A DNA stretch of 64,000 nucleotides from JBAOHV01 sp037045265. Its GTDB lineage: Bacteria > Actinomycetota > Acidimicrobiia > Acidimicrobiales > Microtrichaceae. The position numbers were made by a program, and so were the translations under genes. Numbering within the stretch: position 1 is the first letter of the stretch; every line of letters starts with the position of its first letter. This document shows positions 45,780-56,275 of the stretch, piece after piece. The stretch lies in the NCBI GenBank assembly GCA_037045265.1, contig JBAOHV010000030.1, forward strand, positions 55,135-119,134, read 5' to 3'. Below the pieces are notes generated by a model that was given only the letters and a program-made list of their open reading frames with translations, did not search any database and was not told where the DNA came from.

Positions 45780-46820
45780 ATGGCCCGATTCCGCCTCCTG
45801 TTGCCGGCCGCCGTCGCGGCGACCGCCCTTCTCGCCACGTCCTGTGGCGTCACCGCCGACACCACCGCCGCGTCGGTCGCCGGTGAGGACATACCGATCG
45901 ACGACGTCACCACGCTCGTCGAGAGCCCGGCCTTCAACGGCGGCACCGAGTCTTCCGGCGGGTCGACCCAGGACGGCGACGTCGCCAGATCGGCTCTGCA
46001 GTTCCTGATCATGCGCCAGGTCTGGCTGTCCGAGGCCGAGCGGTGGGACCTCCAGATCGACGACTCGCTCAAGTCCCAGGTCGGCGAACAGCTCGACCAG
46101 GAGACCGCCCAGAGCGGACGGGAGCCTCTCGACGGCCGCCTCCGCGAGCTGGCGATCGACTACGGCACGGCCCAGCAGCTCGTCGTGGAGCGCCTAGCAG
46201 CGATAGACCCGTCCAACGTCGACGACCTGCGTCGCATGTACGACTCGACCCGCCTGAGCTGGCGGCGCGTGTGTCTGACCGTCGTCGAGATCCCCGTCGA
46301 GGCGGTCGAACGTGCCCGGGCCGCCCTCGAGGACGGTGCCACCGTCGACGACCTCGCCGAGCGGGTCAGCGGGGCCGAGCAGGTCGCCGACCCGTCGGGT
46401 GGCTGCTACACCGAGGCCGAGTTGATCCCCGAACTGCGCGACGACATGGCCGGTGCCCGCACAGGGGTGTCGCGTGGCGTCGTCCTCGTCGGCGATGACA
46501 GCAGCGGTCGTGTCGGCTACGCCTACCGGATCGAGACCCGCTCGCGGATCCCGTTCTCGGAGGCCCGTGAGGAGCTGTCCGAGCTCATCGCCGGCTTCGC
46601 CGGGCAGGGCGCGGCAGCCTGGGGTATCCGTCTGGCGCTGGCGGCCGACGTCAACCCGCGCTACGGCTCCGGGGTGGCTCGCGGCAGCAACGGTTTCGTC
46701 GTGATCCCTCCCGAGAAGCCTGAGCTTCCCCGCTCCGAGGTCCTCGACCGGGCGCTCGAAGCGGCGGCTGCGGTCCGCGACGAGTCCGCCGGCGTGGGTT
46801 CGGCCGACGCCGGCGGCTGA
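45780..46820 (+). CDS. Lipoprotein with SurA-N/parvulin-like foldase architecture
   Basis: 346 residues. Signal peptide RLLLPAAVAATALLATSC ends in a lipobox, giving a diacylglyceryl-Cys at residue 22. A helical SurA_N-like region follows (FLIMRQVWLSEAERWDLQIDDSLKSQV...), then a parvulin-like segment (LTVVEIPVEAVERARAALEDGATVDDLAERVS, PSGGCYTEAELIPEL, GRVGYAYRIETRSRIPFSEAREEL). It is probably an extracytoplasmic chaperone or peptidyl-prolyl isomerase. It lies between mfd and mazG; mycobacteria also have a lipoprotein gene (lpqU) in this block but of a different type. Confidence 0.8.
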   Translation: MARFRLLLPAAVAATALLATSCGVTADTTAASVAGEDIPIDDVTTLVESPAFNGGTESSGGSTQDGDVARSALQFLIMRQVWLSEAERWDLQIDDSLKSQVGEQLDQETAQSGREPLDGRLRELAIDYGTAQQLVVERLAAIDPSNVDDLRRMYDSTRLSWRRVCLTVVEIPVEAVERARAALEDGATVDDLAERVSGAEQVADPSGGCYTEAELIPELRDDMAGARTGVSRGVVLVGDDSSGRVGYAYRIETRSRIPFSEAREELSELIAGFAGQGAAAWGIRLALAADVNPRYGSGVARGSNGFVVIPPEKPELPRSEVLDRALEAAAAVRDESAGVGSADAGG

Positions 46821-46823
46821 GCG

Positions 46824-48173
46824 ATGAGCGGCGGCGGGTGCCCACCCGTCGTGCACGTCGTCGGGCTGGGACCCGGCGGTGTCGACCTGGTCACCGCGGG
46901 CACGCTCGAGCTGATCGACGCCAACCCGCACGCGTACCTGCGGACGCGGCGACATCCCGCTGCATCGCTGCTGGCTGATGCCACGAGCTTCGACGACGTC
47001 TACGACCGGGCCGATCGGATCGAGGACGTGTACCCGGCGATCGTCGAAGCGCTCGTCGACGCTGCGCAGCGCCACGGAGAGGTCGTGTACGCCGTGCCGG
47101 GATCTCCGCTCGTGGCGGAGCACACCGTAGAGCTCCTGCTGGGCGACCCGCGGGTACGTACGGTCACCCACGCGGGTTTGTCGTTCCTCGACCTGACCTG
47201 GGTCAGACTCGGGGTCGACCCGGTGGAGATGGGCGCCCGCCTGGTCGACGGTCACCGCTTCGCGGTCGAAGCAGCGGGGGAGCGGGGACCGCTGCTCGTG
47301 GCCCAGTGCGACTCGCGGTTCGTGTTGTCAGACATCAAGCTGTCGGTCGAGGACGCACCCGACGAGCCGGTCACCGTGCTGCAACGCCTGGGTCTGCCCG
47401 ACGAGTCCGTGAGACAGCTCAACTGGTGGGACCTGGACCGCGAAGTCGAACCGGACCACTTGACCTCGGTCTGGATACCGGACCTCGGAACGCCCGTGGG
47501 CGCCGAGGTGGTGCGCCTGGACGAGCTCGTGCGTCGACTGCGCGTCGAAGACCCGTGGAAGGCCGCACAGACCCATGACTCGCTGAAGCGGTACCTGCTC
47601 GAGGAGTCCTACGAGGTGTTCGAGGCGATCGACGACCACGACCCCGACTCAGGCCACGGCGCCGATGAGCTGTGCGCGGAGCTCGGCGATCTTCTCTACC
47701 AGGTCGTGTTCCACTCGGCGATCGCAGCCGAGGCCGGCTGGTTCACCCTCGCCGATGTGGCCTCGGGGATGCACGACAAGCTGGTGCGCCGTCATCCACA
47801 CGTCTTCGACCCCGGGTACGACCGGACCCCCGAGGTGCACGAGCTGATCGCCGCGTGGGAGTCGGACAAGCGCGCCGAGATGGGGCGCGGCTCGATCATG
47901 GACGGGATCCCAACCGCCATGCCGGCGCTCGCGCGGGCGCTGAAGGTCTTGCGCAAGGCCGAGAGCATCGACCCGCAGCCCCGGAGCGGTCAGCTTGCCC
48001 AGGACCAGCCGGCCCACGACCAGCCGGCCGCGGATCCGGGAACGCTCGGACGGGCGTTGTGGGCGCTGGTCGAGTCCGCTCACGCGGCTGGTCTCGACCC
48101 CGAGGACGCACTGCGGGTCGAGACCGACCGACGCATCGCCACGCTGCGCGACCTCGAGCGGCGCTCCGGCTGA
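46824..48173 (+). CDS. mazG: MazG nucleotide pyrophosphohydrolase fused to tetrapyrrole-methylase domain
   Basis: 449 residues. The N-terminal ~220 are a tetrapyrrole (corrin/porphyrin) methylase fold (VHVVGLGPGGVDLVTAGTLELI, EVVYAVPGSPLVAEHTVELLL). The C-terminal MazG domain has DPWKAAQTHDSLKRYLLEESYEVFEAI, DELCAELGDLLYQVVFHSAIA and VRRHPHVFD, including the EExxE/ExxD metal site. It hydrolyses NTPs, house-cleaning nucleotides or ppGpp in other bacteria. The same fusion occurs in B. subtilis YabN. A Gln/Pro-rich insertion (QLAQDQPAHDQPAAD) near the end is unusual. Confidence 0.92.
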   Translation: MSGGGCPPVVHVVGLGPGGVDLVTAGTLELIDANPHAYLRTRRHPAASLLADATSFDDVYDRADRIEDVYPAIVEALVDAAQRHGEVVYAVPGSPLVAEHTVELLLGDPRVRTVTHAGLSFLDLTWVRLGVDPVEMGARLVDGHRFAVEAAGERGPLLVAQCDSRFVLSDIKLSVEDAPDEPVTVLQRLGLPDESVRQLNWWDLDREVEPDHLTSVWIPDLGTPVGAEVVRLDELVRRLRVEDPWKAAQTHDSLKRYLLEESYEVFEAIDDHDPDSGHGADELCAELGDLLYQVVFHSAIAAEAGWFTLADVASGMHDKLVRRHPHVFDPGYDRTPEVHELIAAWESDKRAEMGRGSIMDGIPTAMPALARALKVLRKAESIDPQPRSGQLAQDQPAHDQPAADPGTLGRALWALVESAHAAGLDPEDALRVETDRRIATLRDLERRSG

Positions 48174-48220
48174 CGATCCGCCGTCGGCTGCTCGACATGA
48201 GCGGCACGGCTCCGGCACCG

Positions 48221-48226
48221 TAGAGT
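48221..48226 (+). promoter_or_regulatory. -10 box TAGAGT for ino1
   Basis: TAGAGT ends 7 nt before ATG 48234; no SD is present. Confidence 0.5.
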
Positions 48227-48233
48227 CACCCCC

Positions 48234-49538
<1,305 letters not shown>

Positions 49539-49579
49539 GTTCTCGACGGTCGGTCCCGCGGCAACCCGGCCGCCGGCCT

Positions 49580-50386
49580 TCAGTCGAAGCGGGCCCACAT
49601 GAGGATGCGTTTGAACCCGTAGAAGTAGGGCGCAGCGTCGAGCAGCTCCTCGGCGAGCAGTGACCGGTAGCGGGAGTCGAACTCGCTGAACTGCTCGTCG
49701 TCGAGCACGGCGCGCACCCTGTTGAGGGCGGTTCCTCCCGTCCAGTCGGCAACGGCCGAGACGTCGGGCATCTCCATCCCGTACACCTCGAGGCGCACCA
49801 TCTGCTCGTCCGCTCCGAGGTGCCACAGCAGCTCGGCGTACCTCTCGGGTGAGAGGACCGACAGCAGCGGGTCGGGCGGGGGAGCGCCGTTGAGCAGGGA
49901 GAAGAACGGCTCCGAGTGGAGAACCTCGGTGATGGCGAGATGCGAGGGGTGATCCGGGTTCGCAGGGACCTGCACGGCGAGCTGGCCGCCCGCGCGCAGG
50001 CGGGATCGCCAGTCAGCGAGCACACGGGCATGGTCGGGCACCCACTGCAACGACGCGTTGGCGATGATGATGTCCCAGTTGCCGCTGATCTCAGCACCGC
50101 CCAGGTCGGCGAGGTCTCCCAGAACCAGATCCAGGCGGTCCTCGCCACGCTCGTCGGCCAGGCGACGGGCTGTGGAGAGCATGGCGGTCGAGCTGTCGAG
50201 GCCCAGCGCCCGGCTGACCTCGGTGGAGTCGATCGCCTCGCTGGTCAGCTCGCCCGTACCGCAGCCCAGGTCGAGCAGCCGCCCGCCGGGTCTGGACTCG
50301 ACCAGGGTCAGCAGATCACGGAACGGTACGTTGCGCTGCTCACGGAAGCGGTGGTAGCGGTCCGGGTCCCACGAGTCTGTGGCCAT
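49580..50386 (-). CDS. Trans-aconitate 2-methyltransferase-like SAM methyltransferase
   Basis: 268 residues. Start SWDPDRYHRFREQRNVPFRDLL is typical of Tam. SAM motif I is LLDLGCGTGELTSEAI. Then ALGLDSSTAMLSTARRLA, WDIIIANASLQWVPDHARVLADWRSRLRAGGQLAVQVPAN and a C-terminal FKRILMWARFD. Tam methylates trans-aconitate to relieve aconitase inhibition, but related enzymes have other substrates. A TAGGCT box at 50393-50398 lies 6 nt before the ATG. Confidence 0.87.
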   Translation of the reverse strand: MATDSWDPDRYHRFREQRNVPFRDLLTLVESRPGGRLLDLGCGTGELTSEAIDSTEVSRALGLDSSTAMLSTARRLADERGEDRLDLVLGDLADLGGAEISGNWDIIIANASLQWVPDHARVLADWRSRLRAGGQLAVQVPANPDHPSHLAITEVLHSEPFFSLLNGAPPPDPLLSVLSPERYAELLWHLGADEQMVRLEVYGMEMPDVSAVADWTGGTALNRVRAVLDDEQFSEFDSRYRSLLAEELLDAAPYFYGFKRILMWARFD

Positions 50387-50392
50387 GGGGAG

Positions 50393-50398
50393 AGCCTA
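50393..50398 (-). promoter_or_regulatory. -10 box TAGGCT for the methyltransferase
   Basis: On the minus strand TAGGCT ends 6 nt before ATG 50386. The remaining 50399-50462 is AT-richer than its surroundings and may hold the divergent promoter. Confidence 0.5.
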
Positions 50399-50462
50399 CC
50401 CCACTTGTCTGCAACTTGTATTGATATCGGGTGGCGCGGCGAGGTCCGCCCGCTGCGCCAGA

Positions 50463-52392
50463 ATGATCGCAATGGTCGCCACAGCGCGTCGCGTCGCGCC
50501 CCGGAAGCTGGGCTATCAGCCCTCGCTCGACGGCTTGCGCGGCGCTCTCGGTGATGGCGGTCATCCTCTACCACGCAGATGTCTCGTGGATGCCCGGCGG
50601 GTTCCTCGGGGTCGAGGTCTTCTTCGTCGTCTCGGGCTTCCTCATCACGTCGCTGCTGCTCGAGGAGCGATCCCAGAGCGGCACCGTCGACCTGCGTCAC
50701 TTCTGGATCCGGCGTGCCCGTCGACTGCTACCCGCGCTCTACCTGCTGCTCGCGGTGGTCTCGGCCGCATCGATCCTCGTCTACCACGACGCCGCCGGCC
50801 GGCTCGGCGGAGACGTCCTCGCCGCGCTCACCTACGTCTACAACTGGTGGCAGATCTACCTGGACGAGTCGTACTTCGCCCAGGCGGGTCGACCGCCGCT
50901 GCTCCAGCACCTCTGGTCGCTCGCGGTCGAGGAGCAGTTCTACCTGGTGTTCCCGCCGTTGTTCGCGTTGGGACTGGTGAAGCTGGGCCACGTGAGGCTC
51001 CGCTGGGCCGTCTTCGCCACGGCGCTCGGGTCGGCGTTGCTGATGGCGGTGTTGTTCCGTGAAGGCACCGACACGAGCTTCATCTACTACGCCACGTTCA
51101 CCCGTCTCTCTGGACTGCTCCTCGGGGCGTTCCTGGCGATGGTCTGGGCGCCTTGGCGGTCCAGCACCATGGCAGCCCGACAGGCCGGGCCTGCTCTCGA
51201 TGCAGTTGGTGCGGTCATGGTCGTGGTGCTCGCGTGGTTCATGCTTCGGGTCAACGCGTTCGACCCGTTCATCTACCGCGGCGGCTTCCTGCTGCTCGAC
51301 CTCGTCTGCATTGCGTTGATCGCCGTGCTCGTGCACCCCGCGACGCGGCTGTCCGCCCCTCTCGCATGGGCTCCGCTGGTCTGGGTCGGGGTGAGGTCCT
51401 ACTCCCTTTACCTGTGGCACTGGCCGATCTTCATGGTCACCAGGCCGGGGCTCGACGTCCCACTCAGCGGCATGGCGCTGTTCGTCTTCCGCATGGCGTT
51501 GACCTTCGGAGCGGCCGAGTTGTCGTTCCGCTACGTCGAGACACCCCTGCGCAAGGGGGCGATCGGCCGCTGGTACGACGACGTCCGCTCCAGTGGCGGT
51601 GAGCGGCGCCGCATCCTTGCCGGTCGGGGCATGACGGTCGGGGCGGTGTTCGGCGTGCTCGTCATACTGCTCGGAGTCGGGCTGTACCGGGCGAGCACCA
51701 GCGCGGACCGAGCCGCGATCGAACTGGCGGCGACCGCCGGTGACGGCTCGGACCTGGCGAGCATCCCGACCGCGGACCCGGGTGACGACCCGTCGGCACC
51801 GGTCAGCACCGAGGCCACGACCACCGCACCGGCGCCGGAGACGACCACCGCTGGCGCAGGGTCGGGGGTCGTGGACGCAACGGCCACCACCCAGGCACCG
51901 GTGACAGCGGCACCAGCGACCACGGTCGCGGCCGGCCAGACCAACGCGGTCGCAGTGGGTGACTCGGTGATGCTCGGGGCCCAGTCGGCGTTGGTTTCGG
52001 CCATGCCGGGCATCCGCGTGGACGCCAAGGTCGGCAGGCAGTTCAACGCGGTGAGTGACGTAGTCGGCTGGTACGCGTCAGAAGGCCTGATCCCCGGACC
52101 GCTCGTGGTGCACGCCGGGACGAACGGCACCTTCTCCGACGCCGACCTGGATCGGATGATCGAGCGTGCAGGGGACCGCAGGATCCTGCTGGTCAACGCC
52201 AGGGTCGCTCGCCCGTGGCAGGGGCTCGTCAACGAACGCCTGGCGGCGGCCGCCCGGCGACACCCCAACGCCGTCCTGGTCGACTGGTACTCGCTCGCGT
52301 CGGCCAACCCGCAGTGGTTCGCAGCCGACGGAGCCCATCTCCGCCCCGACGGAGCCAGGGCGTTCGCGGAGCTGATCCGCTCGCACCTCTGA
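50463..52392 (+). CDS. OatA-like acyltransferase 3 with C-terminal SGNH domain (one frameshift)
   Basis: About 642 residues from ATG 50463 (or 50472) after removing one extra G near 50542, which joins YQPSLDGLR to ALSVMAVILYHADVSWMPGG. The acyltransferase-3 domain has about ten helices with LYHADVSWMPGGFLGVEVFFVVSGFLITSLLLEE, FWIRRARRLLPAL and YSLYLWHWPIF, including the catalytic-type His. A Thr/Pro/Ala-rich linker leads to an external SGNH domain with AVGDSVMLGAQSAL, VVHAGTNGTFSD and ADGAHLRPDG, giving Ser, Asn and Asp/His. This is the layout of peptidoglycan or polysaccharide O-acetyltransferases. Confidence 0.9.
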
Positions 52393-52490
52393 CCGCGGAG
52401 TGAAGACCGCCCAGCGACCTTGCCCGTGCCCGCCGGGGCCCGGGCCCGCGATTCCGTGTCGGGTCACCGGGCTGGCATGATTCGGGCGGT

Positions 52491-52534
52491 AGTTTTCGGA
52501 GTCGTCCGAGGGCGGCGGCAACCAGTGCGAGGAG
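52491..52534 (+). promoter_or_regulatory. Promoter and SD of eno
   Basis: TAGTTT (52491-52496) is a likely -10, and GAGGAG (52529-52534) lies 9 nt before GTG 52544. eno therefore has a ~40-nt leader with an SD, unlike most genes here. Confidence 0.45.
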
Positions 52535-52543
52535 TCGGCACGC

Positions 52544-53855
52544 GTGAGCATCATCGAGGGAATCGTCGGTCGCGAGATCCTGGACTCCCGTGGCAACCCC
52601 ACGGTCGAGGTCGAGGTCGAGCTCGACTCGGGCGCGGTCGGACGCGCGCAGCGGTCCCCTCGGGTGCATCGACCGGCGCGCTTCGAGGCCGTCGAGCTGC
52701 GCGACGGCGACGCCGAGCGATACCTGGGCAAGGGCGTCCAGCTGGCCGTCGAAGCGGTCAACGACGAGATCGCCGACGTGATCATCGGCTTCGACGCCCT
52801 CGACCAGCGCGACATCGACAGGGTCCTGATCGAGCTCGACGGCACCGACAACAAGGCCCGCCTCGGGGCGAACGCCATCCTCGGCGTCTCGCTCGCGGTC
52901 GCCAAGGCAGCCGCCCACGAGCTCGACGTCCCGCTGTACCGCTACGTCGGCGGGCGCCAACGCGCACGTGCTGCCCGGTGCCGATGCTCAACGTGATCAA
53001 CGGTGGTGAGCACGCCGACAACAACGTGGACCTCCAGGAGTTCATGATCATGCCGGTCGGTGCCGCGTCGTTCTCCGAGGCGCTGCGGTGGGGCGACCGA
53101 GGCGTACCACACGCTCAAGAAGGTCGCTGCACGAGCGGGGCCTGTCCACCGCCATCGGCGACGAGGGCGGCTTCGCCCCGAACCTGGCGTCCAACGAAGA
53201 GGCCGTGACCGCTGCTGGTCGAGGCGATCGAGCAGCGCCGGCTACACGCCCGGGCGAGCGAGATGTGCGATCGCCCTCGATGCGGCGTCGACCGAGTTCT
53301 TCAGCGACGGCGCCTACGTACCTGGCCGGCGAGGGCCGCTCGCTCGAGCCCTGCCGAGTATCGCCGACTACCTGGCCGACCTGTGCGACCGCTACCCGAT
53401 CGTGTCGATCGAGGACGGCATGGCCGAGGAGGACTGGGACGGCTGGGCGGCTGCTCACCCAGAAGCTCGGCGGCCGGGTGCAGCTCGTCGGCGACGACCT
53501 GTTCGTCACCAACTCCGAACGCCTCGCGTCGCGGCATCGACCGCGGCGTCGCCAACTCGATCCTGGTCAAGGTGAACCAGATCGGTTCGCTCACCGAGAC
53601 GCTCGAGGCGGTCGAGCTCGCCACCCGCCACGGCTACACGTCGGTCATGTCGCACCGTTCTGGCGAGACCGAGGACGTCACGATCGCCGATCTGGCCGTC
53701 GCCACCAACTGCGGTCAGATCAAGACCGGTGCCCCGGCGCGCTCGCGACCGTGTCGCCAAGTACAACCAGCTGCTGCGCATCGAGGAGCAGCTCGGCGCT
53801 TCGGCGGTGTACCACGGTCAGCGCCGCGCTCGCTCCGGTAGGCGGTGTCCGCTGA
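52544..53855 (+). CDS. eno: Enolase, reading frame broken at about 18 sites
   Basis: Removing 19 extra bases at 18 sites between 52647 and 53819 gives a 430-residue enolase with normal length and every landmark: IEGIVGREILDSRGNPTVEVE, PSGASTG, GANAILGVSLAVAKAAAHE, PMLNVINGGEHADNNVDLQE, GDEGGFAPNL, SIEDGMAEEDWDGW, GDDLFVTN, SVMSHRSGETED, IKTGAPARSDRVAKYNQLLRIEEQLG. Sites include 52681, 52955, 52974, 53095, 53126, 53211, 53236, 53259, 53269, 53450, 53529, 53746 and 53819. All are insertions of C, G or T. Flanking genes are clean. It is the syntenic and only visible copy, and the protein is essential, so I regard it as intact in the organism. It interconverts 2-phosphoglycerate and phosphoenolpyruvate. 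Confidence 0.88.
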
Positions 53856-53857
53856 CC

Positions 53858-54217
53858 GTGTCTCTCTCCCCGCGCCGGCAGACCGTGCTCGTCGTGCTCG
53901 CACTCGCACTGGTCCCGGTGGCCGTGCTGGCTGTGCCGGCGCGGGCCTATCTCGCCCAGCGGGGCGTACTCGGCGACCGCGAAGCGGCGCTCGCCGAGCT
54001 CGAGCGGTCCAACGACGAGCTCGAAGGCCGCCTGGAGCATCTCGGGGATCCGGGCGAGATCGAACGGATCGCCCGACGCGACTACGGCCTCGTGGCCGCC
54101 GGCGAGGAGTCGTACGCGATCCTGCCGCCCGCCACCGCCGGGGTGGTGCTGCCCGGCGGCTGGCCTTTCGACCGGATCAGCGGTCCGTTCGCACGGGCCG
54201 CGACCGGTGGCTCCTGA
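53858..54217 (+). CDS. FtsB/DivIC family septum formation protein
   Basis: 119 residues from GTG 53858, 2 nt after the eno stop. One N-terminal helix (TVLVVLALALVPVAVLAVPA) is followed by a coiled coil (LGDREAALAELERSNDELEGRLEHL) and the short conserved block DPGEIERIARRDYGLVAAGEESY. Single-pass divisome component linking FtsL/FtsQ-type partners. The eno-ftsB-DUF501-ppx order is the conserved actinobacterial one. Confidence 0.9.
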   Translation: MSLSPRRQTVLVVLALALVPVAVLAVPARAYLAQRGVLGDREAALAELERSNDELEGRLEHLGDPGEIERIARRDYGLVAAGEESYAILPPATAGVVLPGGWPFDRISGPFARAATGGS

Positions 54218-54668
54218 GCTGCACGACGACGCTGTCGTCGCGGAGCTGCTCGGACGTCCACCACGCGGCGACTTCAAGGTGGTCGTGCGTGACGCTGCTG
54301 GTGTTCCGGTGGTGATCCGCAACGCCCCTCTGCTCGACGACGGCACCCCGATGCCCACCCGCTACTGGCTGGTCGACCGTGACCTGAACCGGCGGATCGG
54401 AAGGCTCGAGGCCGCCGGCGGTGTGCGTGAAGCAGAATCCGCGGTCGACCCGGACGAGCTGGCCGCGGCGCACGAGCGATACCGCGCCGAGCGTGAATCT
54501 GCGCTGCCCGACGACTGGGACGGTCCCCGCCCCTTCGGCGGCGTCGGCGGCACCCGCCGAGGGGTCAAGTGCCTGCACACCCACTACGCCTGGTACCTCG
54601 CGGGCGGCCAGGACCCCGTGGGCGCCTGGGTGCACACCCGACTGGCCGAGCAAGGAGAACCCCGATGA
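54207..54668 (+). CDS. DUF501 family protein
   Basis: 153 residues from GTG 54207, overlapping ftsB by 11 nt. The family signature is near the end: RRGVKCLHTHYAWYLAGGQDPVG, with conserved Cys and two His that could bind metal. N-terminal LLGRPPRGDFKVVVRD and MPTRYWLVDRDLNRRIGRLEA are also family-typical. Function unknown. It always travels with ftsB and ppx in actinobacteria, suggesting a linked role. Confidence 0.9.
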   Translation: MAPELHDDAVVAELLGRPPRGDFKVVVRDAAGVPVVIRNAPLLDDGTPMPTRYWLVDRDLNRRIGRLEAAGGVREAESAVDPDELAAAHERYRAERESALPDDWDGPRPFGGVGGTRRGVKCLHTHYAWYLAGGQDPVGAWVHTRLAEQGEPR

Positions 54669-55579
54669 ACGGACCGCTCTACGCCGCGGTGGACTGCGGC
54701 ACCAACTCGACACGTCTGCTCATCTCGGACGGGACGACCCAGATCGAACGCCACATGCGCGTCACCCGCCTCGGAGCTGGCGTCGATCGCAGCGGGCGGC
54801 TGGACCCCGAGGCGATCGAACGGACCTTGTCGGTCATGCGCGACTACCGACTGATCATGGACCGCTACGACGTCGAGGGCGTGCGGATCGCGGCCACCTC
54901 GGCGTCGCGGGACGTGTCGAACCGCGCCGACTTCTTCGGCCCGGCCACCGACATCCTGAGAGCCGAACCCGAGCTGATCAGCGGGTCCGAGGAAGCGCGG
55001 CTCAGCTTCGAGGGGGCGACCGCCGACCTACCGGAGGGCGGGCGGACCCTGGTCGTGGACATCGGCGGGGGCTCGACCGAGTTCGTGGTCGGTGTCGACG
55101 ACCTCGAGGAGTCGCTCTCGACCGACATGGGCTGTGTGCGCATGACCGAGAAGTACCTCCACGGCGACCCACCACGTCCCGAGGAGCTGTCGAACTGCCT
55201 GGGTGAGGTCGAACAGCACCTCGACGACGTGGCGCGTGAGGTACCCGGCGCCGCAGGCGCGGTGAGATTCGTCGGCCTGGCCGGCACGGTGACCACGGTC
55301 GCCGCGGTGGAGATCGGCCTCGCCGAGTACGACCGTGACGCCATCCACCACTTCGTGCTCACCCGGGAAGCGGCCGAGGACGTGTTCCGGACCCTCGCAA
55401 CCGAGGCGGTCGACGACCGCCGCCACAACCCGGGACTGGATCCGGGTCGGGCCGACGTGATCGTCGGCGGGTGCTGCATCCTGGTCGGCATCTTCCGCTA
55501 CTTCGGATTCAGCGAGTGCATCGTGAGCGAGGCCGACATCCTCGACGGGCTGATCCTGTCGCAGCTCCGGCAGGGGTGA
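54665..55579 (+). CDS. ppx: Exopolyphosphatase / pppGpp phosphohydrolase (Ppx/GppA family)
   Basis: 304 residues from ATG 54665, overlapping DUF501 by 4 nt. ASKHA-fold motifs: YAAVDCGTNSTRLLI (phosphate 1), LVVDIGGGSTEFVVG (phosphate 2), TDMGCVRMTEKYL, VGLAGTVTTVAAVEIGL, and the final SEADILDGLIL. The short type (~300 residues) lacks the HD-like C-terminal domain of E. coli Ppx. It degrades polyphosphate or pppGpp. A polyphosphate-binding CHAD protein is encoded in the same window. Confidence 0.93.
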   Translation: MNGPLYAAVDCGTNSTRLLISDGTTQIERHMRVTRLGAGVDRSGRLDPEAIERTLSVMRDYRLIMDRYDVEGVRIAATSASRDVSNRADFFGPATDILRAEPELISGSEEARLSFEGATADLPEGGRTLVVDIGGGSTEFVVGVDDLEESLSTDMGCVRMTEKYLHGDPPRPEELSNCLGEVEQHLDDVAREVPGAAGAVRFVGLAGTVTTVAAVEIGLAEYDRDAIHHFVLTREAAEDVFRTLATEAVDDRRHNPGLDPGRADVIVGGCCILVGIFRYFGFSECIVSEADILDGLILSQLRQG

Positions 55580-55596
55580 GCGCCCGGGTGAGTCGA

Positions 55597-55602
55597 TAGG
55601 CT
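55597..55602 (+). promoter_or_regulatory. -10 box TAGGCT for the RimJ-like gene
   Basis: TAGGCT ends 7 nt before GTG 55610; no SD is present. Confidence 0.5.
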
Positions 55603-55609
55603 CCCGACG

Positions 55610-56239
55610 GTGCTGCGCCGCAAGCCGACATACGACCCGATGAGCTCGGTCGCCCTGCTGCACGGACGCCGGGTCCTGCTGCGTCCGCTCACACTGCACG
55701 ACTTCGATGAGTGGCGCGAGGTACGGCGTCGATGCCACGACTGGTTGACCAGGTGGGAGCCGCGGCGCATACCCGGGCAGCCGGACACCGTGGAGGACCG
55801 CCAGGCGTTCTCGGCGCGTTGCTCGGTGCGCATGCGTGAGATCCAGCTGGGGACCGGGTACGGGTTCGCGATCTTCGTGGACGGATCCTTCGCCGGCGAG
55901 ATCAATGTCAACTCGATCCACCGCGGAGCTCATCAGAGTGCCTATGTCGGCTACTGGATCGATCAGGGTCTCGCCGGTCAGGGCTACATGCCCGAGTCGG
56001 TCGTGGCGGTGCTGCAGTTCTGCTTCGAGCAACTGCTCCTGCACCGCGTGCAGATCTCGGTGATACCCCGCAACGAGGCGAGTCGCCGGGTCGTGGAGAA
56101 GCTAGAGATCCGCGACGAGGGCATCGCCCAGCGCTACCTCGAGATCAACGGCGTGTGGGAGGACCACATCCGCTACGCCATGACGATCGAGGAGTGGCAC
56201 GTCCGACGTGACGAGCTGCTCACCGAGTGGATCTGGTAG
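55610..56239 (+). CDS. GNAT acetyltransferase, RimJ/RimL-like
   Basis: 209 residues. RVLLRPLTLHDFDEWREVRRRCHDWL opens the fold, then GYGFAIFVDGSFAGEINVNSIHRGAHQSAYVGYWIDQGLAGQGYMPESVVAVLQFCFEQLLLHRVQISVIPRNEASRRV contains the acetyl-CoA loop (QGLAGQGY) and the NEASRRV motif. It resembles N-terminal acetyltransferases for ribosomal proteins or small-molecule acetylases; the substrate is not clear. It follows ppx with its own leaderless promoter. Confidence 0.9.
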   Translation: MLRRKPTYDPMSSVALLHGRRVLLRPLTLHDFDEWREVRRRCHDWLTRWEPRRIPGQPDTVEDRQAFSARCSVRMREIQLGTGYGFAIFVDGSFAGEINVNSIHRGAHQSAYVGYWIDQGLAGQGYMPESVVAVLQFCFEQLLLHRVQISVIPRNEASRRVVEKLEIRDEGIAQRYLEINGVWEDHIRYAMTIEEWHVRRDELLTEWIW

Positions 56240-56275
56240 CGCTCCACCACAGGGATACGTCCGGGTCGGAGTGAG

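Noticed and set aside
52544..53855. Programmed frameshifting or bypassing as the normal way to make enolase
   Set aside because: No shared slippery motif at the 18 sites. The zero-frame codons after each site differ, and similar single insertions hit unrelated genes. Sequence error is simpler.
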